Positions 1 to 5,299 of a stretch of DNA of 24,715 nucleotides are shown here, piece by piece; within the stretch, counting starts at the first letter, position 1; each line of letters begins with the position of its first letter. The translations under genes and the position numbers were made by a program. Source of the stretch: a virus; the IMG/VR virus record IMGVR_UViG_3300032087_001411, positions 1 to 24,715 of that record, one strand, 5' to 3'. The notes below the pieces were generated by a model that was not told where the DNA came from, ran no database searches, and saw nothing but the letters and a program-made list of their open reading frames with translations.

Positions 1-11
1 TCTTCCGATCT
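1..11. other. Sequencing adapter remnant
   Basis: The first 11 bases, TCTTCCGATCT, are identical to the 3' end of the standard Illumina adapter (…GCTCTTCCGATCT). They sit exactly at the end of the sequence. An untrimmed adapter is far more likely than a chance match at this position, so these bases should not be read as phage DNA. Confidence 0.9.
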
Positions 12-92
12 TATAAGGAATATGCCTTGAGTGCGGCTCCAGAGCAGGGTTACGAAGATGTGACCTATGAAGAAATGGCAAAGGGAGCTTAG
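12..92 (+). CDS. C-terminal fragment of an unknown upstream protein
   Basis: An open frame enters from the left edge and ends at the TAG at 90-92, giving about 26 residues ending EEMAKGA. It is acidic and tyrosine-rich (YKEYALSAAPEQGYEDVTYEE) with no recognisable motif. It ends 2 bases before the next start codon, and the Shine-Dalgarno of that gene (AAGGGAG, 81-87) lies inside it, so it looks like the last codons of the preceding gene in the same operon. Upstream of an ERF-type annealing protein a phage often has an exonuclease, but nothing in this fragment shows that. The 5' part is missing because the contig starts here. Confidence 0.5.
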   Translation, partial: YKEYALSAAPEQGYEDVTYEEMAKGA

Positions 93-94
93 CT

Positions 95-685
95 ATGACA
101 GGTAAAGTAAAAATCCACGGTAAAGAATATAAGACCGTGGCACTTCGAGTCGCAGAGTTTAGGGCGGCACATCCAGATTACACCATTCAAACAGAGCTGG
201 TTGAGGCTAATGACGTGCTAGTCATTATGAAGGCCACGATCTCTAATTGTGGTGTGGTCATCGCTACTGGCTACGCTGAGGAGGTTAGATCGGCCAGTAA
301 GATCAACAGCACGTCAGCGCTTGAGAACGCAGAGTCGTCAGCCGTAGGACGCGCACTCGCCTTCTTCGGTCTAGGCGGCACAGAGATCGCATCGGCTGAT
401 GAGGTGGCTAACGCTATCCAACAGCAGAACGATGCAACCCCATTGATGGAGCACAACGAAGCGTTACAGCGTAACTTCGCATCGGTGTATTTCATCAAAG
501 AGCATCTGGCCTTGCAGAGCTGGGAGGCCGTAGCAGAGGCATGGGGCGAGATCACTAACGATGATAAGAAAGCGTTGTGGCTGGCACCAAGCAAAGGCGG
601 GATCTTTACGACAGCAGAGCGTAAAGACCTGAAGTCAGATGAGTTTAACCAAGCACGCAAACTAATATTGGGAGAAGCGTCATGA
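95..685 (+). CDS. ERF-like single-strand annealing protein (putative)
   Basis: This 196-residue protein probably anneals single-stranded DNA in phage recombination. What is visible: an N-terminal alpha/beta region with a hydrophobic strand (VLVIMKATI, around residues 42-50), a GYAEE motif near residue 59, then INSTSALENAESSAVGRALAFFGLG (about residues 70-94), followed by IASADEVANAI. The pattern ‘tSaLENAEtSAvGRALA-x-lG’ is the signature I associate with ERF/Rad52-type annealing proteins of phages. The C-terminal half is charged and less distinctive. The ATG at 95 has a good Shine-Dalgarno, AAGGGAG at 81-87. The next gene, overlapping by 4 bases, looks like an ssDNA-binding protein, which is the usual partner. 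The family call rests on motif memory without a profile search. Confidence 0.6.
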   Translation: MTGKVKIHGKEYKTVALRVAEFRAAHPDYTIQTELVEANDVLVIMKATISNCGVVIATGYAEEVRSASKINSTSALENAESSAVGRALAFFGLGGTEIASADEVANAIQQQNDATPLMEHNEALQRNFASVYFIKEHLALQSWEAVAEAWGEITNDDKKALWLAPSKGGIFTTAERKDLKSDEFNQARKLILGEAS

Positions 686-984
686 GTAAGGAAACAGTGT
701 TCGCAGATGGAATGATCTGCAAGCGGAAAGAGAATGCACCGGACTTTGTGGTGTGCAATCTATCCATCAAGAAGTCGGAGTTTGTTCCGTTTATCAACTC
801 CCAGTCTGGCGACTGGGTAAACCTCCAGGTTTTGAAAGCTAAAAGCGGGAATAAGATTTATGCCAAGCTCGACACATGGGAGCCAGACCCAGCAAAGACT
901 CATGCAGATGGTGTTCAGCAAGTCAGGAACGCCCTTGAAACCTCAACCGCAACGGAACAGCTTAACGATGACATCCCGTTTTAA
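682..984 (+). CDS. Small ssDNA-binding protein with SSB-type C-terminal tip (putative)
   Basis: A 100-residue protein that ends in DDIPF, almost identical to the acidic tip (DDDIPF) by which bacterial SSB recruits replication and repair partners. The first 65 residues are beta-rich and alternate hydrophobic and charged residues (DFVVCNLSIKKSEF, WVNLQVLKAKSGNKIYAKLDTW), which suits an OB-like fold. Residues 70-95 are a low-complexity linker, as in SSB. It overlaps the ERF-like gene by 4 bases (ATGA junction) and has the Shine-Dalgarno GGGAGA at 670-675. It is shorter than cellular SSB (about 170 residues) and I do not recognise the exact family, so the function is inferred from the tip, the fold pattern and the neighbour. 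Confidence 0.6.
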   Translation: MSKETVFADGMICKRKENAPDFVVCNLSIKKSEFVPFINSQSGDWVNLQVLKAKSGNKIYAKLDTWEPDPAKTHADGVQQVRNALETSTATEQLNDDIPF

Positions 985-1222
985 CGTAGGCGCGTCCATA
1001 CGCAGGGCGCAAAAGAAAGCACGCATAGGTAACAGCGATCTCGTTGAACACTTTGGCGTGTGCCATCAAACCATCTGCCGCTGGCGGCGCAAAGAAGACA
1101 ACACCATTAGCACGACCATCGCGCTAGCGGATTTCTTTGGGATGGATCACAACGACTTTATTGAATTAGGGAGAGATCATGAGTCAGAAGGATCGAGTGT
1201 TGCAATATCTGAAGCAGGGTAA
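968..1222 (+). CDS. Small helix-turn-helix DNA-binding protein
   Basis: An 84-residue Cro/CI-like protein. The start at ATG 968 is chosen over an in-frame ATG at 860 because the extra 36 residues would lie entirely within the SSB-like gene and look non-natural, whereas GGA at 954-956 can serve 968. Residues 8-60 read as a helical DNA-binding domain: GASIRRAQKKARIGNSDLVEHFGVCHQT gives helices 1-3 with a turn at FGV, and ICRWRRKED is the recognition-helix end. Then comes IALADFFGMDHNDFIELG, the usual last helix of the fold. The tail is variable and overlaps the next gene. It may regulate the early operon or only bind DNA; no operator can be assigned. Confidence 0.65.
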   Translation: MTSRFNVGASIRRAQKKARIGNSDLVEHFGVCHQTICRWRRKEDNTISTTIALADFFGMDHNDFIELGRDHESEGSSVAISEAG

Positions 1223-1397
1223 GGTGTTGACCAGGCTGAACGCTTGGGATGAGTTGGGAGTCATTGAGACTCCAGCTCGCATTTCCGAGTTGAGGCATGA
1301 AGGTCACGATATCCAGACAACCATGAAGCCAGTGCTGAATCGCTACGGCGAATCGGTGCGGATTGCAGAGTGGTTTATTAGAAGGGAGCAAGCATAA
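1179..1397 (+). CDS. Small winged-helix/HTH protein
   Basis: A 72-residue basic protein. DRVLQYLKQGKVLTRLNAWDELGV (about residues 5-28) followed by ARISELRHEGHDIQTT (33-48) and a C-terminal strand EWFI match a short helix-turn-helix domain that is common in phage early regions: ‘vL.yL..G..lT..ea...lgi...aaRIseLR..Gh.I.T’. The ATG at 1179 follows AGGGAGA (1168-1174). It overlaps the end of the preceding HTH gene by 44 bases in another frame, and its stop codon shares one base with the start of the next tiny gene. It is likely DNA-binding; the target is unknown. Confidence 0.6.
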   Translation: MSQKDRVLQYLKQGKVLTRLNAWDELGVIETPARISELRHEGHDIQTTMKPVLNRYGESVRIAEWFIRREQA

Positions 1398-1480
1398 TGC
1401 AATGCCCTTGCGGAGGTGAGACTGCATCACGAGGCGACTACATAAAGTGTAATAGCTGTGGTCGTATTTATAGGAGATAA
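1397..1480 (+). CDS. 27-residue zinc-ribbon peptide
   Basis: ATG at 1397 overlaps the stop of the preceding gene (TAATG) and has AAGGGAG at 1382-1388, a very good Shine-Dalgarno, so it should be translated despite its size. The peptide starts MQCPCGGE and ends KCNSCGRIYRR. Cysteines at residues 3, 5, 18 and 21 form CxC and CxxC pairs of a mini zinc ribbon, with a basic tail suited to nucleic-acid binding. Phage Mu Com, the translational activator of mom, is also a very small four-cysteine protein encoded directly upstream of mom. Here the next protein gene downstream is a Mom-like gene, so a Com-like role is possible, but the peptide is less than half the length of Com and the two genes are 329 bases apart. 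Confidence 0.6.
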   Translation: MQCPCGGETASRGDYIKCNSCGRIYRR

Positions 1481-1503
1481 AAAAAGCCCCCATTACGGGG
1501 GCT
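1479..1503 (-). terminator. Intrinsic terminator, minus strand
   Basis: On the minus strand a perfect 7-bp stem AGCCCCC/GGGGGCT (1497-1503 paired with 1485-1491) with a 5-nt loop is followed directly by a run of six T (complement of the A-run 1479-1484). This is a textbook rho-independent terminator for leftward transcription. On the + strand there is no T-run after the hairpin, so it should not stop the rightward operon. Its only plausible client is the short minus-strand unit just upstream. Confidence 0.8.
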
Positions 1504-1561
1504 AAGGCCACTTGTCCAAGGGAGAGGACAGTGATATCTTCGTGGAGTCACTACGAAAGAT
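1479..1561 (-). ncRNA. Candidate small non-coding RNA, leftward
   Basis: A minus-strand promoter (TATAAT, 1568-1573) should start transcription near 1561, and the terminator ends it near 1479, giving an RNA of about 80 nt. Three hairpins fill it. Hairpin 1 pairs 1553-1561 with 1536-1543 (8 bp, one bulged base) and begins at the predicted +1. Hairpin 2 pairs 1526-1533 with 1509-1517 (4+4 bp, one bulge) and has the 8-nt loop UCUCCCUU. Hairpin 3 is the terminator. No protein frame of note lies on this strand. The loop is complementary to Shine-Dalgarno sequences of the neighbouring early genes, which suggests a translation regulator. I know no family for it, and the transcription start and folding are predictions by eye. 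Confidence 0.6.
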
Positions 1562-1567
1562 GAATGC

Positions 1568-1597
1568 ATTATACACCCTTCAGTTAATCAGTGTTAA
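1568..1597 (-). promoter_or_regulatory. Sigma70-type promoter, minus strand
   Basis: Read on the minus strand, TTAACA (complement of 1592-1597), an 18-bp spacer and a perfect TATAAT (complement of 1568-1573). Five of six bases match the -35 consensus and six of six the -10. It points left, against every gene in the window, and is followed within about 70 bases by an intrinsic terminator on the same strand. Confidence 0.65.
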
Positions 1598-1603
1598 TCC
1601 TTC

Positions 1604-1809
1604 ATCCTTCTTTTGTCAGAGATTACTGGGCGTTAGGCCGAGGAATGCAAAAACCTCGGAGACGGAGTTGACCCTCTCTATGATGCGCCCCGCTGGTCGA
1701 GAGCAGATCAAGCGGATAGATGACAAGATTCGATACAGTAATCAAAGCTCGTCATTATTAACTAACTAACGTGTCGGAGCTTGCTCCGGCATTAAAAGGG
1801 AAAGTGTGG
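1604..1809. other. Non-coding leader before the mom-like gene
   Basis: Together with the minus-strand RNA this completes a 329-base stretch (1481-1809) without a supported protein gene. It contains a hairpin CCGAGG/CCTCGG (1638-1643 with 1654-1659, 10-nt loop) and the start-proximal hairpin at 1773-1790. A frame runs 1560-1769 on the + strand, but it has no Shine-Dalgarno and no recognisable composition, so it is not called. No convincing rightward promoter is seen. Confidence 0.5.
1773..1790 (+). promoter_or_regulatory. Hairpin directly upstream of the mom-like start
   Basis: GTCGGAG and CTCCGGC pair (7 bp including one G-U) around a CUUG tetraloop closed by G-C, a very stable loop. The stem ends 5 bases before the Shine-Dalgarno AAGGGA (1796-1801) of the mom-like gene starting at 1810. 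There is no T-run, so it is not a terminator. A leader hairpin next to the ribosome-binding site could control translation, as an RNA structure does for mom of phage Mu. Confidence 0.45.
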
Positions 1810-2433
1810 ATGTCTCAAATTGAATTGTTAAGTAGTGATCAAGTTGATGTCGCTACTGCAAAGGTTAGAGGCTTCAAGGTTGAACACTGTGATCTTGATT
1901 CGGTAAAGCGCTTAATCGAAGCATGGCACTACTCAGGAAGCGTCAACGGCCTTCGCGTTTCGCACTGCTTCCGACTGCTTGGGCATAATCAATTACTCGG
2001 CGGCATGGTTTACGGCGGTCTTGGCATGGCTAATGCCTGGAAGAAGTACGCTGATAAAGAGGAAGATGTTTTAGAGCTAAGGCGCTTAGCGTGCATTGAT
2101 GACGCCCCAAGAAACTCTGAATCTTTCTTTGTTGGTCGATCATTACGATGGCTTAAAAAGCATACCAATGTGAAAACAATCGTAAGTTATGCTGATGCCC
2201 ATTACGGTCATTCAGGGACTATCTACAAGGCCAGCAATTTCTCTTACGCAGGCATGACCGCCAAAAGCAAAGTCATCCAATACAACGGGCAGTCATATCA
2301 CGACAAGACAATAAGGACGACTTACAAGGGCAGGCTGAAACCGTTTGCACAAGAGATCAAAGACGCTCTGGATTCTGGCTTAGCCCAGTATGAGGAGCGT
2401 GCGCCAAAACACATTTTCATCTATGAATTTTAG
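1810..2433 (+). CDS. Mom-like adenine modification protein (GNAT-type)
   Basis: A 207-residue protein resembling the Mom family, which modifies adenine (methylcarbamoyl-adenine in phage Mu) to protect phage DNA from host restriction. Landmarks: WHYSG at 39-43, VYGGLGM at 67-73, ELRRL at 89-93, NSESFFVGRSLRWL at 102-114, SYADAHYGHSGTIY at 126-139 and a C-terminal PKHIFIYEF. The order ‘E-x-x-RL … NSESfF … SYAD…GH.GtiY.A.nf.Y.G … PKH’ is the pattern I know from phage Mom-like proteins with an acetyltransferase-like fold. ATG 1810 is preferred to GTG 1771 because AAGGGA at 1796-1801 fits it and a strong hairpin occupies 1773-1790. The upstream zinc-ribbon peptide and structured leader recall the com-mom arrangement. 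The chemistry made here cannot be read from sequence. Confidence 0.75.
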   Translation: MSQIELLSSDQVDVATAKVRGFKVEHCDLDSVKRLIEAWHYSGSVNGLRVSHCFRLLGHNQLLGGMVYGGLGMANAWKKYADKEEDVLELRRLACIDDAPRNSESFFVGRSLRWLKKHTNVKTIVSYADAHYGHSGTIYKASNFSYAGMTAKSKVIQYNGQSYHDKTIRTTYKGRLKPFAQEIKDALDSGLAQYEERAPKHIFIYEF

Positions 2434-2444
2434 GGAGTAGATTC

Positions 2445-2828
2445 ATGATCATTCTTAATGACGGTACTTATTACGAACCTGATGACGAGTACCTTATTCA
2501 ACTACAGCAAGCCTATTCAACTGTCGATGTCTTTGCCGAGCTGAATGCTATGGCTATGTGGTGCGATGCTAACCCTAAAAAACGTAAGACGCCGCGAGGT
2601 ATCAAGCAGTTCATTACATCATGGTTGAAGCGTGCGGCAGACCAGGAGCGAGGCATATCCCCATTTGCGGCGAAAATGCAGGAAAATAGTGGTAAAATCG
2701 CTATGAAGCAATGGAGCCAACTAGATTCTTTGACCCATGATTTCCTCAACTCCGAGAAGTATCGGAGCTACTGTCTACAAAAGTATGGTCAATACGTTAC
2801 CTATGATGGTGAGAGGGTAACGACGTGA
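2445..2828 (+). CDS. Conserved phage protein, replication-type C-terminal-like domain
   Basis: A 127-residue protein. The start IILNDGTYYEPDDEYLIQLQQAY and the block DVFAELNAMAMWCDANPKKRKTPRGIKQFITSWLKRA (about residues 28-64) match a domain I associate with the C-terminus of phage replisome-organiser proteins and with small stand-alone phage proteins: ‘dv..EL..M..Wl.aNP.kRKT.rGi.rFi..WL.R’. The rest is helical and ends in a charged tail. The Shine-Dalgarno AGGGAG (2432-2437) supports ATG 2445. It sits between the mom-like gene and a NinB-like gene, overlapping the latter by 4 bases. A role in replication is inferred only from the domain. Confidence 0.45.
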   Translation: MIILNDGTYYEPDDEYLIQLQQAYSTVDVFAELNAMAMWCDANPKKRKTPRGIKQFITSWLKRAADQERGISPFAAKMQENSGKIAMKQWSQLDSLTHDFLNSEKYRSYCLQKYGQYVTYDGERVTT

Positions 2829-3220
2829 GCCAGCGCTGGTTTGTAAACAACAAGTTTCAGGCTGATCAGTTCTGCGAGTACATTCGAGCCAACCAGGACA
2901 AGGGTCAGATCTACGAGATCATTAAGCCAACCCGAACGCAACATCAGAACAGTGCCATTCATGCCTATTGTCGTGAGGTTGCTGAAGTGATGGCGGCGCA
3001 TGGTATGGACATGAAGACCGTGATTAAGGATGGCGTGCCCATTGAACCAACTATGTACTTAGTCAAAGACTATATGTGGCGGCCAGTACAGGAGGCGGTG
3101 ACTGGTGTTAAGTCAACAACCAGGGTCAACAAGTTTGAAGTGAATGAAGTGTATGAGCATTTGAGTAGACTGCTTGTCGAAAAATACTCGATCAACGTGC
3201 CATTTGGGAGGCGCAAATAA
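2825..3220 (+). CDS. NinB-like phage recombination protein (tentative)
   Basis: A 131-residue protein with a GTG start at 2825, overlapping the previous stop by 4 bases. It has a beta-rich N-terminus (WFVNNKFQADQFCEYI, YEIIKPTRTQHQNSAIHAYCREVAEVMAAHG). The ‘R(T/S)xxQNxxxHAY…vA..m…G’ pattern at about residues 37-61 resembles NinB of lambdoid phages, in which a strand and an RSxxQN motif begin the fold. MYLVKDYMWRPVQEAVTGVKSTTRVNKFEVNEVYEHLSRLL and a final VPFGRRK follow. NinB binds single-stranded DNA and works with ERF- or beta-type annealing proteins, and such a protein is present at 95-685. The similarity is motif-level, and a distinct conserved phage family is equally possible. Confidence 0.4.
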   Translation: MSQRWFVNNKFQADQFCEYIRANQDKGQIYEIIKPTRTQHQNSAIHAYCREVAEVMAAHGMDMKTVIKDGVPIEPTMYLVKDYMWRPVQEAVTGVKSTTRVNKFEVNEVYEHLSRLLVEKYSINVPFGRRK

Positions 3221-3241
3221 CCATCTATCTTGGGGGAGATG

Positions 3242-4402
3242 ATGAGTCTATTAGAGTATTGCAATACTGAAAGACAAGCGGAGATTGTTAGGCTGTTCGA
3301 GTCTGGCATGAACAAGACCGACATCGGGCGTGCGCTGGGTGTTAGCCGAGAGACTATCAAAGGCACGATAAAGATTATTAGTGATCGCGCCGCCAAGCAG
3401 GGCTACTCACCCGATCACGATATGACGCATACGGTTCCCGATGGCTTCCATGTGCGCGGGGTCTCTACCTACTACAATGAAGATGGAAAGCCTGTCGGGC
3501 AGTGGGTGAAGAGTCAGGCTGACAAAGAGGCTATGCTACAGGCCGCTCTTGAGGCGTTCAAATTAGGTCTGAAGGACGATCTTGAAGGGCTAGCCAAACC
3601 CATAGACCCACCGACAGAAACCGCTGAGGACAAGCTGGCGGCCTATCTGATAGGGGATCACCATCTAGGCATGGTTGCATGGTCGCCGGAGACTAATGAC
3701 GAGTCCTATGATTTGAAGACTAGTCAGGAATTGTTGGTCAAGGCAGTGGATAAGCTGGTGTCGATTGCTGGCAATGCTGAGATCGGCGTTTTACTGAATT
3801 GTGGTGACTTGCTTCACGCTAACAATCTGAAGAACCAGACAGGCTCACAGACTCATACGCTCGATATTGATACACGCCAAGGAAAGGTTATCCGAGTAGT
3901 TGGCTCCCTCTTTCAAACTCTAATCACTAGGATGCTGGAGAAGCACAAAGAGGTCTGGGTGATTAATGTGCGCGGCAACCATGATCCAGATGCGAGTCTC
4001 TGGCTGAACGAAATGCTACGGATGTATTATGCCGATATTGAGCGCGTGAAGGTGTTCGAAAACTTCAGCAAGTGGATTCACTTCAAATGGGGCAACAACC
4101 TGGTGGTTACCCATCATGGCGACAGGATCAAGCCGCAACAGCTCTACGAGAATGTGACACGCAACTACGCGAAAGAATGGGGCGAGACCAAGCATAGACA
4201 TATCTGGGTTGGTCATATCCATCATAAGCAAGCTCAAGAGATAGGCGGCTGTACAATCGAGTCATGGAATGTGCTCCCTCCCGTCGATTCATTTCACTCA
4301 GAGCGTGGCTATGGGGCGTCCAGGTCAATGTCCTGCGTTATACTCGATAAAGAGTTTGGAGAGCATAGCCGATTCAAGGTCGGCGTAGATGCATTGAGAT
4401 AG
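3242..4402 (+). CDS. HTH-metallophosphoesterase fusion protein
   Basis: A 386-residue protein. Residues 8-50 form an HTH domain (RQAEIVRLFESGMNKTDIGR ALGVSRETIKGTI), residues 66-92 a small conserved linker (PDGFHVRGVSTYYNEDGKPVG, WVK), and 133-386 a calcineurin-like phosphoesterase. Metal-binding motifs are complete: GDHH (138-141), GDLLH (188-192), GNHD (245-248), HHGD (291-294) and GHIHH (324-328). It should therefore be an active two-metal nuclease or phosphatase, possibly like the Mre11/SbcD group, though no SbcC partner is visible. The start is uncertain: GGGGGAG (3232-3238) is very close to ATG 3239 and ATG 3242, and TTG 3230 is also in frame. HTH plus phosphoesterase suggests a nuclease or regulator acting on DNA. 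Confidence 0.8.
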   Translation: MSLLEYCNTERQAEIVRLFESGMNKTDIGRALGVSRETIKGTIKIISDRAAKQGYSPDHDMTHTVPDGFHVRGVSTYYNEDGKPVGQWVKSQADKEAMLQAALEAFKLGLKDDLEGLAKPIDPPTETAEDKLAAYLIGDHHLGMVAWSPETNDESYDLKTSQELLVKAVDKLVSIAGNAEIGVLLNCGDLLHANNLKNQTGSQTHTLDIDTRQGKVIRVVGSLFQTLITRMLEKHKEVWVINVRGNHDPDASLWLNEMLRMYYADIERVKVFENFSKWIHFKWGNNLVVTHHGDRIKPQQLYENVTRNYAKEWGETKHRHIWVGHIHHKQAQEIGGCTIESWNVLPPVDSFHSERGYGASRSMSCVILDKEFGEHSRFKVGVDALR

Positions 4403-4404
4403 CT

Positions 4405-4788
4405 ATGGCAGTTAAACGTGAGCCGTGTGACATCTGGTTTTCTAAGGCCGTTAGGTTGCGAGATGGGAAGTGTCTGCATTGCCATAAGACTGATCGGCTT
4501 GAGTGCGCCCACATCTACGGCAGGGCTAACAAGCGAACACGCTGGGCCATGTCTAACTGCATTGCTTTGTGCCATGCCTGCCATCGCTACTTCACGTCCA
4601 TGCCAATAGCGTTTCACGACTGGCTGAATGACGAGCTGGGTGAGGCGCATATGGATAAGTTGCGGCAGGATCGGAATGAGATCTACAAGACCAGTAAGCT
4701 ACTGAGAAAGGATATCTCTGATCACTACCGCGATGAGGTCAGGCGTAAGGAATCAGATCCAGAGTACGAGATTCAGAGTTGGAATTAA
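4405..4788 (+). CDS. HNH-type endonuclease-like protein
   Basis: A 127-residue protein with a zinc-stabilised beta-beta-alpha metal motif. DIWFSKAVRLRDGKCLHCH has CxxC at 23-26, LECAHIYGR at 32-40 carries the first catalytic His (36), and SNCIALCHACHRYF at 50-63 holds the Asn (51), the second CxxC (56-59) and the final His (60). The length and the ‘wFS..VR.RDg.C..C … AHi..R … rw…N…LC..CH’ order fit phage HNH proteins of the recombination-endonuclease type (NinG-like or small stand-alone HNH). The helical C-terminus is charged. It starts 3 bases after the phosphoesterase gene, so the two are co-expressed. It may process recombination intermediates; a selfish homing endonuclease is less likely because it is embedded in the operon with no interrupted gene. 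Confidence 0.7.
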   Translation: MAVKREPCDIWFSKAVRLRDGKCLHCHKTDRLECAHIYGRANKRTRWAMSNCIALCHACHRYFTSMPIAFHDWLNDELGEAHMDKLRQDRNEIYKTSKLLRKDISDHYRDEVRRKESDPEYEIQSWN

Positions 4789-4794
4789 AACAGG

Positions 4795-4825
4795 TTGTGT
4801 TTCTCGTAGACATTTAGTGTATAAT
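4795..4825 (+). promoter_or_regulatory. Candidate sigma70 promoter
   Basis: TTGTGT (4795-4800), a 19-bp spacer and a perfect TATAAT (4820-4825), with TG directly before it, in a 67-base gap between the HNH gene and the next ATG at 4856. The -35 is weak (TTG only) and the spacer long, but the -10 is perfect and the setting is right. It would drive the small genes and the methyltransferase to the right. Confidence 0.5.
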
Positions 4826-4855
4826 AAAGACAACATCACTAATACGGGATTACGT

Positions 4856-5056
4856 ATGTGCGTTGTTGAAAAGAAGCAGGCGTTTGTGGCGAGACACAAT
4901 CTCTCGATGTCAGACCAGTGCTTGGACAAGATGTTCCGAAGTCTGAGCAATGCTAAAGGTCTAGATGAAGAGTTGTTCCTGGATATGATGGCGAGCAAGC
5001 CATACTTGGAAGGGTTCGTTGCAGAAGTCGCTAAACACTACCCAGCTTACAGGTAG
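4856..5056 (+). CDS. Small hypothetical protein
   Basis: A 66-residue protein of unknown function. The start at ATG 4856 is chosen because an upstream in-frame ATG at 4733 lies inside the HNH gene and before the predicted promoter; GGGA lies just upstream of 4856. The sequence is helical: KKQAFVARHNLSMSDQCLDKMFRSL (about 6-30), then GLDEELFLDMMASKPYLEGFVAEVAKHYPAYR. It has two cysteines (residues 2 and 22) and no membrane segment. As the first gene after a candidate promoter it may be expressed at a different time from the preceding operon. Confidence 0.55.
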   Translation: MCVVEKKQAFVARHNLSMSDQCLDKMFRSLSNAKGLDEELFLDMMASKPYLEGFVAEVAKHYPAYR

Positions 5057-5085
5057 CTAGGGTTGATAATAGGCCGCAAAGGTCA

Positions 5086-5115
5086 GGGGCTTCTTGCCCC
5101 CCAAAAAAAGGGAGA
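5086..5115 (+). promoter_or_regulatory. Hairpin plus Shine-Dalgarno before the small membrane protein
   Basis: GGGGC (5086-5090) and GCCCC (5096-5100) form a 5-bp stem with the loop TTCTT. A run of seven A and the Shine-Dalgarno AAGGGAGA (5108-5115) follow, 4 bases before ATG 5120. There is no T-run, so it is not a terminator on the + strand; on the minus strand the T-run precedes the hairpin. The Shine-Dalgarno is a perfect 8-base complement to the loop of the candidate RNA at 1479-1561 (minus strand). Confidence 0.4.
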
Positions 5116-5119
5116 AGTT

Positions 5120-5299
5120 ATGCGTTTCATTATTTTGATTGTAGTTGTTGTGATTGGTTTGGGCATTGCTGGGCGCGGCGATATGGAAGACGCCATTGCA
5201 GAACAGGCTCACTACTGCGACATGGTTCAGTTGTACAAAGTGTCTAACGGTGAGAACGGTTGGCCTAATTACAAAGGTATAGATTGTGCGAGTTCTTGA
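5120..5299 (+). CDS. Small single-span membrane protein
   Basis: A 59-residue protein. ATG 5120 is set by AAGGGAGA at 5108-5115; an in-frame TTG at 5063 would add 19 unlikely residues. Residues 3-17 (FIILIVVVVIGLGIA) form an N-terminal membrane anchor or uncleaved signal. The rest is an acidic soluble segment with HYCDMVQLYK and NGWPNYKGIDC, a pattern (‘HYCdMV.l…GWPdYkg…C’) that I recall from small phage membrane proteins of unknown function. Its two cysteines could pair outside the cytoplasm. It overlaps the methyltransferase gene by 14 bases. Confidence 0.65.
   Translation: MRFIILIVVVVIGLGIAGRGDMEDAIAEQAHYCDMVQLYKVSNGENGWPNYKGIDCASS

Noticed and set aside
271-660. 129-codon minus-strand open frame
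   Set aside because: It is opposite the ERF-like gene, has shadow-like composition and no ribosome site.
1512-1769. Open frame of 85 codons (69 from ATG 1560) on the + strand in the gap before the mom-like gene
   Set aside because: There is no Shine-Dalgarno, the start overlaps the hairpins and the minus-strand promoter, and the peptide shows no domain-like pattern. The non-coding reading explains the stretch better.
1771-1809. GTG start at 1771 for the mom-like gene
   Set aside because: The 13 extra codons coincide with a strong hairpin and lack a Shine-Dalgarno, while ATG 1810 has AAGGGA at the right distance.
5086-5109. GC hairpin followed by an A-run as a terminator
   Set aside because: The run is A, not T, on the + strand, and on the minus strand the T-run comes before the hairpin, so neither strand has terminator order.
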